From: Rhizobium sp.
GTDB taxonomy: Bacteria > Pseudomonadota > Alphaproteobacteria > Rhizobiales > Rhizobiaceae
DNA length: 64,000 nucleotides
Reading direction: 5' to 3'
Assembly: GCA_019739215.1 (NCBI GenBank)
Contig: JAHHDR010000024.1
Coordinates: 245,001 to 309,000 of the forward strand
Part shown: positions 57,884-64,000 of the stretch, piece after piece
Position numbering within the stretch: the first letter of the stretch is position 1
Layout: each line of letters begins with the position of its first letter
Translations under genes and position numbers: made by a program
Notes under the pieces: model-generated
What the model was told of the DNA's origin: nothing
The model's database searches: none
What the model saw: the letters and a program-made list of their open reading frames with translations, nothing else

Positions 57884-58765
57884 ATGGCGCGGCACAACAC
57901 CGTCTTCAAGGAAGCCTATAACCGTTGCCTGTCGGGTCTCACCGCCCATGACAGCCTGCCGTCCGAACCGGAACTGGGCGAGCGGCTGGGCATCAGCCGA
58001 ACAACCGTACGCGCCATTCTTGGACGCATGCATGACGCGCGGCTGATCAACTGGGACAAGAGGGTCAAGACGGTGCTGCGCGCGCCGAAGGAATGCGACT
58101 TCTTCCCCGACGAGGAAACGAGTTCCCTGAACGAGGTGATCGAGCGCAGCTTCATGCGGCGCATCCTCACCGGCGAGGCGGAACCCGGCGCGCAGATCAA
58201 CGAAGCCGAACTGGCGCGCGAGATCGGCACCGGCACGACCAGCGTACGCGAGTTCCTGATCCGCTTCTCGCGTTTCGGGCTGATCGAGAAGCGCCCCAAC
58301 AGCCACTGGATCCTGAAGGGCTTCACCCTCGATTTCGCGCTGGAGCTTTCGGAAGTGCGGGAGATGTTCGAACTCCGATCCGCAGCGAGTTTCGCGCGGC
58401 TTGCCGATGATCATCCTGCCTGGATCGACCTCGACGACATCGAGAAGGAGCATCGGGCCCTGCTGGTCGACATCGACCTGCGCTACAAGGATTTCTCGGC
58501 GCTGGACGAGAAATTCCATCTTCTCGTGCATCGCGCCAGCGGCAACCGTTTCGTTGTCGATTTCTACGACGTGATCGCCTTCATCTTCCACTACCATTAT
58601 CAGTGGAACAAGGCCTTCGCGCGCGCCCGTAACGAACGGGCCATCATCGAACATCTCGACTATATCGGCGCGCTGCGCGCCCGCGATCCCGCCCGTATCG
58701 AAGCGGCATGCCGGCTGCACCTGAACTCGGCGCGGGAAACCCTGCTGCAATCCGTTCCCGGCTGA
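57884..58765 (+). CDS. GntR family regulator with two tandem winged-helix domains
   Basis: 293 residues from ATG 57884 (an in-frame ATG at 57854 is possible). Two GntR-like helix-turn-helix units: residues about 20-55 (LPSEPELGERLGISRTTVRA, ILGRMHDARLINW) and about 95-140 (INEAELAREIGTGTTSVREF, LIRFSRFGLIEKRP). The C-terminal part is an FCD ligand domain (FALELSEVREMFELRSAASF, DEKFHLLVHRASGN). Standard GntR proteins have one DNA-binding domain. Likely responds to a sugar acid and controls both flanking dehydrogenase genes. Confidence 0.85.
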   Translation: MARHNTVFKEAYNRCLSGLTAHDSLPSEPELGERLGISRTTVRAILGRMHDARLINWDKRVKTVLRAPKECDFFPDEETSSLNEVIERSFMRRILTGEAEPGAQINEAELAREIGTGTTSVREFLIRFSRFGLIEKRPNSHWILKGFTLDFALELSEVREMFELRSAASFARLADDHPAWIDLDDIEKEHRALLVDIDLRYKDFSALDEKFHLLVHRASGNRFVVDFYDVIAFIFHYHYQWNKAFARARNERAIIEHLDYIGALRARDPARIEAACRLHLNSARETLLQSVPG

Positions 58766-58773
58766 GAGGCATC

Positions 58774-59871
58774 ATGATCACGCCCATCCTGCAATTCGGC
58801 ACAAGCCGGTTCCTTCAGGCCCATGCCGACCTGTTCGTCAGCGAAGCGATGAAGCAAGGAAAGGCGCTCGGCCCGATCACCATCGTCCAGACTACGGGAT
58901 CGAGCGAGCGCAGCGCCAGGCTTGCCGCGCTGGCAGCGCCCGACGGCTTCCCGGTTCACGTCAAGGGCAAGAAGGATGGCCAGGTTGTCGATGAGGTCGT
59001 GCAGGTGACATCCGTGGTGCGTGCACTATCCGCGATCGCCGAATGGCGCGAGGTGGAGCGAATCTTCGCCGGCGAAGCAAAACTGGTGATCTGCAATACG
59101 GCCGACAAGGGGTACGACACAGACCATGAGGCCGGTTCGATGCCGGAGTCGGTGCCCGTGTCCTTCCCAGGCAAGCTTGTGAAGCTTCTGCTGGCGCGTT
59201 TCCGGCAGTCCGGCGAGGGCCTGACGATATTGCCGGCGGAACTGATCCCACAGAACGGCGAGACGCTGAGGCGCATCGTCCGACGCCTGTCGGAGACGTG
59301 GCGGCTCGAGGACGACTTCCTCGCCTGGCTGGACGAAAAGGTGCTGCTTTCCAACACGCTGGTCGACCGTATCGTATCGCAGCCTCTTGACCCCGCCGGC
59401 GCGGTCGCCGAGCCCTATGCGCTGTGGGCGATCCAGGCGATGCCCGGCCAGATTCTGCCGTGCAGTCATCCCGATATCGTCGTGGCCACCGATATCGGCA
59501 GATACGAGCAGCTCAAGCTCTTCATCCTCAACCTTGGCCACACATTCCTGGCAAGCCGGTGGATGGCCGCAGGGCTCGATGGCGATATGACCGTGAAAGT
59601 CCTGCTGGCGCGGCCGGAGATGCGCGAGGCGCTGGCGCGGCTCTATGCGGACGAGGTGGTGCCGGGCTTTGCGGCGAAGGACATGGGCGAGGCGGCGGAG
59701 GCCTATGTCCGGCAGACGCTGGAGCGTTTCGAGAACCCGTTTCTCGAACATCGGCTCGCCGACATCGCGCAAAATCACGAGGAGAAGATCCGGCGACGGA
59801 TGGGTGGATTTGTCGACTGGAGCGGGGCGGAAGCCCCGACGCTTCGGGGCATGCTGCGGAGCGTCGCGTGA
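58774..59871 (+). CDS. Mannitol dehydrogenase family oxidoreductase (UxaB/UxuB-like)
   Basis: 365 residues. N-terminal Rossmann start ILQFGTSRFLQAHADLFVSE, then KLVICNTADKGYDTD, the catalytic Lys region of the polyol-specific long-chain family in LLSNTLVDRIVSQ, and LKLFILNLGHTFLASRWM as the C-terminal domain start. Family members reduce tagaturonate or fructuronate to altronate or mannonate with NADH. It is shorter than E. coli UxaB (about 480 residues), as is common for this subgroup. Starts 8 bp after the GntR gene, so probably co-transcribed. ATG 58774 follows a GAGAGG site. Confidence 0.85.
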   Translation: MITPILQFGTSRFLQAHADLFVSEAMKQGKALGPITIVQTTGSSERSARLAALAAPDGFPVHVKGKKDGQVVDEVVQVTSVVRALSAIAEWREVERIFAGEAKLVICNTADKGYDTDHEAGSMPESVPVSFPGKLVKLLLARFRQSGEGLTILPAELIPQNGETLRRIVRRLSETWRLEDDFLAWLDEKVLLSNTLVDRIVSQPLDPAGAVAEPYALWAIQAMPGQILPCSHPDIVVATDIGRYEQLKLFILNLGHTFLASRWMAAGLDGDMTVKVLLARPEMREALARLYADEVVPGFAAKDMGEAAEAYVRQTLERFENPFLEHRLADIAQNHEEKIRRRMGGFVDWSGAEAPTLRGMLRSVA

Positions 59872-59969
59872 GGCTGTTCGCGGGCAATGAACGGATTGTC
59901 TCGGCCATCGCGATTGCGGATCGTCTCTGTCGCCCTCATATCTGACGGCAAAACAAGGAGGAGAATCCG

Positions 59970-60257
59970 ATGGCAATGTCCACAACTGACGTCGCAACCG
60001 AACATGCGAGCAAATATCTCCAGCAGCTCTGCAAGCACTGGTCGCACAAGATGGTGACCGAGTTCGATCCCGAAAAAGGCCGTGTCGACTTTCCATCCGG
60101 GGCGCAACTCTTCATGGAGGCCGGTGCAGCCAGCCTCCACCTGAAGCTTCAGGCACCCGAGGACACACTGGCGCGAATGGAGGGCGTGGTCGCCGATCAC
60201 CTCAACCGCTTCGCGTTCCGCGAGGCTCTGGCCTTCGACTGGACCAAGGCTGCCTGA
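59970..60257 (+). CDS. DUF2218 family protein
   Basis: 95 residues. ATEHASKYLQQLCKHWSHKM, FPSGAQLFMEAGAASLHLKL and MEGVVADHLNRFAFREAL match DUF2218, a small cytoplasmic domain often next to iron-uptake or redox genes; function unknown. Good AAGGAGGAGA ribosome-binding site. Lies 18 bp upstream of a nitroreductase gene, so the two are probably one unit. Confidence 0.88.
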   Translation: MAMSTTDVATEHASKYLQQLCKHWSHKMVTEFDPEKGRVDFPSGAQLFMEAGAASLHLKLQAPEDTLARMEGVVADHLNRFAFREALAFDWTKAA

Positions 60258-60275
60258 GCGCAAAAGGACAAGACA

Positions 60276-60869
60276 ATGACTGACCAACGCCAGCCAGAGC
60301 ACGCGATCCACCCCATCTTCACGACCCGCTGGTCCGCGCGATCCTTCACCGGCGAGACGATGCCGGAATCCGATCTTCTCGCAATGCTGGAGGCGGCGCG
60401 CTGGGCGCATTCCGCCGCCAACCGCCAGCCCTGGCGTTTCTCCTACGCGCTCAGGGGCGACCGGAATTTCGACCAATATGTCGGGTTCCTCGATGACGGC
60501 AACCGCGAATGGGGACACAAGGCTGCTGCCATCGTGATCGTGCTATCGGCGCGGCGGACCAAGCCGACGGACGGCTCGCCGCCGCGACCGATCGGCAGCC
60601 ATTCGCTCGATACCGGATGCGCGCTGCAGAGCTTGACCCTGCAGGCCGCGATGATGGACTATATCGCGCATCCGATGGGCGGCGTGCTGCCTGACAAGAT
60701 CCGCGCGGAACTTGGCGTCATCGACGAGGACTACAAGGTCGAATGCGGCATCGCCATCGGCAAGCTGGCACCGGCGGAGCAGCTTCCGGAACGTTTTCGC
60801 GAGCGCGAGCGGAAGAGCCAGCGCAGGCCGCTGTCGGACACCGCTTTTCGCGGCGAATTCAAGGGCTAG
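60276..60869 (+). CDS. Nitroreductase family protein
   Basis: 197 residues. FMN-binding fold: FTTRWSARSFTGETMPESDL with the SxRxF-like phosphate contacts, EAARWAHSAANRQPWRFSYA, and SLDTGCALQSLTLQAAMMDY, all standard for NfsA/NfsB-like oxidoreductases. Reduces quinones, nitro-compounds or flavins with NAD(P)H; exact substrate unknown. Confidence 0.9.
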   Translation: MTDQRQPEHAIHPIFTTRWSARSFTGETMPESDLLAMLEAARWAHSAANRQPWRFSYALRGDRNFDQYVGFLDDGNREWGHKAAAIVIVLSARRTKPTDGSPPRPIGSHSLDTGCALQSLTLQAAMMDYIAHPMGGVLPDKIRAELGVIDEDYKVECGIAIGKLAPAEQLPERFRERERKSQRRPLSDTAFRGEFKG

Positions 60870-60992
60870 GGGAGCGCGGGGCGGCGGCGGTTTCAGTACG
60901 ATACCGCACCAAGGTGAATATTGCGATCGGCGGGGACGAGCGCCTGTTTCTGGCTCTCGCCAGCCTCCAGGATTTGGTCTAGTGATCAAAAA

Positions 60993-63428
60993 ATGAAAAA
61001 CGCACAATTCGACTTCGGCGAGATCTTCATTCGAGCCCCCAATCCCTATGTCATTCTCGACGACCAGTTCGTGATCGTCGAGATGAACGATGCCTATCTG
61101 CAGGTGACGATGCGGCGGCGCGAGGACATTGCCGGCCGCAACATGTTCGACGCCTTTCCCAGCGATGAACACTCGCCATCGCAGCAGATGCTCCGACGAT
61201 CGCTCAACCGGACCATCCAGACCGGCGATGTCGATGTTCTGCCGCTGATACCCTATCCGATCGCCCGGCCGGACGGGACATTCGAGGACAGGTTCTGGAG
61301 CGCGACGCATACGCCGTTCAAGGCCCATGACGGTCGGCTGTTCATCCTGCAGCACACCGTGGACGTGACCGAGTTGACGCAGCTGCGGCAAGCTGCGAAG
61401 GCCGGCGACTTCCAGATCGAGAGCGGCATCATCGAGCGCGCCGGAAAGGTGGCGGGCCAGAACCTGGAGCTCACGCAGGAGCGCGAATACCTGCGGTCGC
61501 TGTTCGCGCAGGCGCCGAGCTTCATGGCCGTGCTGAGGGGCAAGGACCACGTCTTCGAACTGGCCAACAAGGCCTATCTCGAGATCATCGGCCGCACGGA
61601 CATCCTGGGCAAGAGCGTCGCCCAGGCGCTGCCGGAAGTGGTCGAACAGGGCTTCGTCACGGTGCTCGACAATGTTTTCGCCAGTGGCGAGCCCTTTGTC
61701 GCGGAAGGTGCGCGGCTCATGCTCAACCGGGGTCCGGGCGGCGCCGGCGAATTGCGTTATCTCGATTTCGTCTACCAGCCGATCGGCGATGCCGACGGCA
61801 GCACGATCGGCATCTTCGTGCAGGGCCATGACGTGACGGAGCAGCGGGTCGCCCAGGCGCGGCTCGAGGAACTCGCCGCCAATCTGGAACACCGCGTCGA
61901 GGCGCGGACGCAGGAGCTGCTCAAGGTCCAGGAGGCGCTGCGCCAGTCGCAGAAAATGGAAGCGATCGGCAACCTCGCCGGCGGCATCGCGCATGATTTC
62001 AACAATCTGCTGCAGGTGATGCAGGGCAGCCTGCAACTGCTGGAAAAACAGGTTCACGACGAGCGCGGGCTGAGCTTCGTCAACAACGCCCTGTCCGCAG
62101 CCAGGCGCGGCGCTCAACTCGCTTCCCAACTTCTCGCCTTCGGGCGTCGCCAACCCCTCGAACCGAAGGTGATCAATCTCGGGCGGCTGGTGCGCGACAT
62201 GGACGAGTTGCTCCGCCGCAGCATCGGGGAGGGCATCGAAGTCCAGACGGTGGTTTCCGGCGGTCTGTGGAACACGCTGGCCGACCCGACCAATGTCGAG
62301 ACAGCGCTGCTCAACCTCGCCATCAATGCGCGCGATGCGATGGCGGGGCACGGCCGGCTGACGATCGAGCTCGGCAACGCCTTCCTGGATGACGAGTATA
62401 CCCGCCGCGCCTTCGATGTCACTCCGGGCCAATATGTGATGCTGGCCGTGACCGATACCGGCAGCGGCATACCGGCGGAGATCATCGACAAGGTGTTCGA
62501 CCCGTTCTTCTCGACCAAGCCGGAAGGCAAGGGTACCGGCCTCGGCCTGTCGATGGTCTACGGTTTCGCCAAACAATCGGGCGGGCACGTCAAGATCTAC
62601 TCCGAACCGGGCAAGGGCACGACCGTGCGGCTCTATCTTCCGCGCGCGCTCGCGGAAGAGCAGGTGATCGACCGGATCGTCGAACATGTCACCGGCGGCG
62701 CCGAGACCATCCTGATCGTCGAGGACGATGACGCCGTGCGCGAAACGGCAGCCGACCTGCTGCGCGATCTCGGATACCGCGTTCTGCTGTCGCGCGATGC
62801 GGGCAGCGCGTTGGCGGTGCTCGACAGCGGCGTCGAGATCGATCTCGTGTTCACCGACGTGGTGATGCCCGGGACGATCAAGAGCACCGAACTCGCCGAG
62901 CGCGTCCGCGCCACACGACCGCGGACCGCCGTGCTGTTCAACTCCGGCTATACCGAGAACTCGATCGTCCATGACGGAAAGCTCGACACCGGGATCAATT
63001 TCCTCGGCAAGCCCTACAGCCGCGAACAGCTGGCGCGGAAGGTGCGGCAGGTGCTGGACGCGAGAACAGGCGAAGCGGCAAAGCCGGCACGCGTGCGCAG
63101 GGTGCTGCTCTGCGAGGACGAGCCGCTGATCCGCATGGTGACGATCGACATGCTCGAGGGAATGGGCATCGAAGTGGTGGAGGCCGCGACAGCCGCGGAG
63201 GCGCTGGCCGCGATGGGCCCGGGCATCGACCTGCTCATTTCCGATGTCAGCCTGCCTGATGGATCGGGCGTCGATCTCGCAGAGAAGGTACGCGCGAAAT
63301 ATCCCGACATGCCCGTGGTCTTCGCAACCGGCCACCAGATGAAGGCACCGCTCGAAAACTCCACCGTTCTCGCCAAGCCGTTCGAGGAGGCGGACCTAGC
63401 TAGGGCGCTCGGCCTTTTGCCGGCCTGA
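60993..63428 (+). CDS. Hybrid sensor histidine kinase with two PAS and two receiver domains
   Basis: 811 residues from ATG 60993; a longer frame from 60921 overlaps no ribosome-binding site. Two PAS domains (about 5-130 and 165-285), a coiled coil ([20 protein letters not shown]), H-box [20 protein letters not shown] with His334, ATPase boxes [19 protein letters not shown] and [11 protein letters not shown], then receiver 1 ([12 protein letters not shown], phosphoacceptor in [10 protein letters not shown]) and receiver 2 ([12 protein letters not shown], phosphoacceptor in [13 protein letters not shown]). No membrane segment, so a cytosolic sensor. No cognate output regulator is adjacent. Confidence 0.92.
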   Translation: MKNAQFDFGEIFIRAPNPYVILDDQFVIVEMNDAYLQVTMRRREDIAGRNMFDAFPSDEHSPSQQMLRRSLNRTIQTGDVDVLPLIPYPIARPDGTFEDRFWSATHTPFKAHDGRLFILQHTVDVTELTQLRQAAKAGDFQIESGIIERAGKVAGQNLELTQEREYLRSLFAQAPSFMAVLRGKDHVFELANKAYLEIIGRTDILGKSVAQALPEVVEQGFVTVLDNVFASGEPFVAEGARLMLNRGPGGAGELRYLDFVYQPIGDADGSTIGIFVQGHDVTEQRVAQARLEELAANLEHRVEARTQELLKVQEALRQSQKMEAIGNLAGGIAHDFNNLLQVMQGSLQLLEKQVHDERGLSFVNNALSAARRGAQLASQLLAFGRRQPLEPKVINLGRLVRDMDELLRRSIGEGIEVQTVVSGGLWNTLADPTNVETALLNLAINARDAMAGHGRLTIELGNAFLDDEYTRRAFDVTPGQYVMLAVTDTGSGIPAEIIDKVFDPFFSTKPEGKGTGLGLSMVYGFAKQSGGHVKIYSEPGKGTTVRLYLPRALAEEQVIDRIVEHVTGGAETILIVEDDDAVRETAADLLRDLGYRVLLSRDAGSALAVLDSGVEIDLVFTDVVMPGTIKSTELAERVRATRPRTAVLFNSGYTENSIVHDGKLDTGINFLGKPYSREQLARKVRQVLDARTGEAAKPARVRRVLLCEDEPLIRMVTIDMLEGMGIEVVEAATAAEALAAMGPGIDLLISDVSLPDGSGVDLAEKVRAKYPDMPVVFATGHQMKAPLENSTVLAKPFEEADLARALGLLPA

Positions 63429-63471
63429 AGAGCTGTATCGCGCAGGCCGGCGAATCTGCTAGGAACATGCC

Positions 63472-64000
63472 ATGCTGTCCCGCCTCTCCTTCCTGCAGAA
63501 GCCTGCGCGCCCGTCCGAGCCCACGACCCGGACGATCGACGTCGCCGGCCGCAGTCTCAAGCTGACGATCCGGCCGGACAGCCGCGCGCGACGCATCACG
63601 CTCAGGATCGAACCCGGCGGACAGGCCCTGAAGCTGACGGTGCCGAAAGGGCTGAAAGAGCGGGAAATCGACGACTTCCTTGGGCGGCACCAGGGCTGGC
63701 TGATGACCAAGCTCGCGCGCTTCCCGACATCGACTGCGATCAGCGAAGGTCGCTATATCCGCATTCGCGGCGAGGCGCATCGGATCGTGCGCACAGGCAA
63801 GCTGCGTGGCGTCACCGAGGTCTCCACGATTGACGGCGAATCCGTGCTGCTGGTCGGTGGTGCGGAAGACCATCTCGCCCGTCGCATCCGCGACTACCTC
63901 AAGCAGGAAGCGCGCAAGGACCTGGATATCCTGGCGCGTCGACATGCCGCGCGGATCGGACGTCGCGTCGCCTCGATCTCGATGAAGGACACAAAGAGCC
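63472..64000 (+). CDS. DUF45 / YgjP-like metal-dependent hydrolase (N-terminal part)
   Basis: The gene runs off the right edge; 176 codons are visible. SRARRITLRIEPGGQALKLT, VPKGLKEREIDDFLGRHQGW and YIRIRGEAHRI match the N-terminal half of the YgjP/DUF45 (M48-related) family. The zinc-binding HExxH motif expected further on lies outside the window. Role in general is unclear. Confidence 0.85.
   Translation, partial: MLSRLSFLQKPARPSEPTTRTIDVAGRSLKLTIRPDSRARRITLRIEPGGQALKLTVPKGLKEREIDDFLGRHQGWLMTKLARFPTSTAISEGRYIRIRGEAHRIVRTGKLRGVTEVSTIDGESVLLVGGAEDHLARRIRDYLKQEARKDLDILARRHAARIGRRVASISMKDTKS

Noticed and set aside
59868..59945. Short frame overlapping the end of the UxaB/UxuB-like gene
   Set aside because: Only 25 codons, starts with GTG inside the previous stop region, and has no recognisable feature.
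60543..63335. 930-codon open frame on the minus strand
   Set aside because: Lies opposite the hybrid histidine kinase; composition is His/Arg/Asp-rich with no motif, typical of the antisense of a high-GC gene.

Overview
The window is high-GC, densely coded DNA from an alphaproteobacterium, most likely a member of the Hyphomicrobiales (Rhizobiales, Rhizobiaceae-like). The evidence is the combination of ActS/ActR, ChvI/ChvG next to pckA, a DivL-type kinase with tyrosine at the phosphoacceptor position, an hslV-acetyltransferase-hslU arrangement, a TsaE-AmgK fusion beside murU, addAB-trxA, rhizobial-type intergenic palindromes, an EcfG-type stress promoter and CtrA-like boxes. From memory, this gene order resembles the origin-proximal chromosome segment of Sinorhizobium and Agrobacterium. 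Three parS-like palindromes fit that placement. No rRNA, tRNA, CRISPR array, phage or insertion sequence was recognised.

Layout. 1-6 kb: end of an ornithine cyclodeaminase-like gene, hrpB, the redox-responsive actS-actR pair, an unassigned 560-bp gap, a DUF1236 protein with an EcfG-type promoter, and a remnant of an ActR-like DNA-binding tail. 6-10 kb: a methyltransferase, mmcB, an L,D-transpeptidase lipoprotein, and a TacA-TacT type toxin-antitoxin pair with a palindrome inside its promoter. 10-19.7 kb: glcB with an overlapping glutathione S-transferase gene, a lone flagellin, a hydantoinase-A family protein, several secreted proteins of unknown function, an RTX-repeat protein and two small secreted basic paralogues.

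19.7-29.2 kb: the protease operon hslV-GNAT-hslU diverges from the histidine operon hisB-DUF2628-hisH-hisA. A frameshifted recQ follows, then hisF-hisE-coaA. 29.2-33.2 kb: alkB, an alcohol dehydrogenase, an orphan choline/betaine-binding protein with a divergent BetI-type regulator, and arfB. 33.2-39.2 kb: pckA divergent from chvI-chvG-hprK-EIIA(Man)-HPr, a regulatory two-component/PTS block. 39.2-44.5 kb: a DUF1275 membrane protein, ahcY with an SAH-riboswitch-like leader, and divL.

44.5-54 kb: tsaE-amgK fusion, murU, addB, addA and trxA, mostly overlapping, covering tRNA modification, cell-wall sugar recycling and double-strand break repair. 54-64 kb: an acetyltransferase, a DUF2852 protein, PHA depolymerase, a divergent sugar-acid cluster (RspB-like dehydrogenase, GntR regulator with two DNA-binding domains, UxaB/UxuB-like reductase), DUF2218, a nitroreductase, a hybrid histidine kinase, and the start of a DUF45 metallohydrolase cut by the window edge.

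All function calls come from reading translated motifs and remembered family features. No database search was run.
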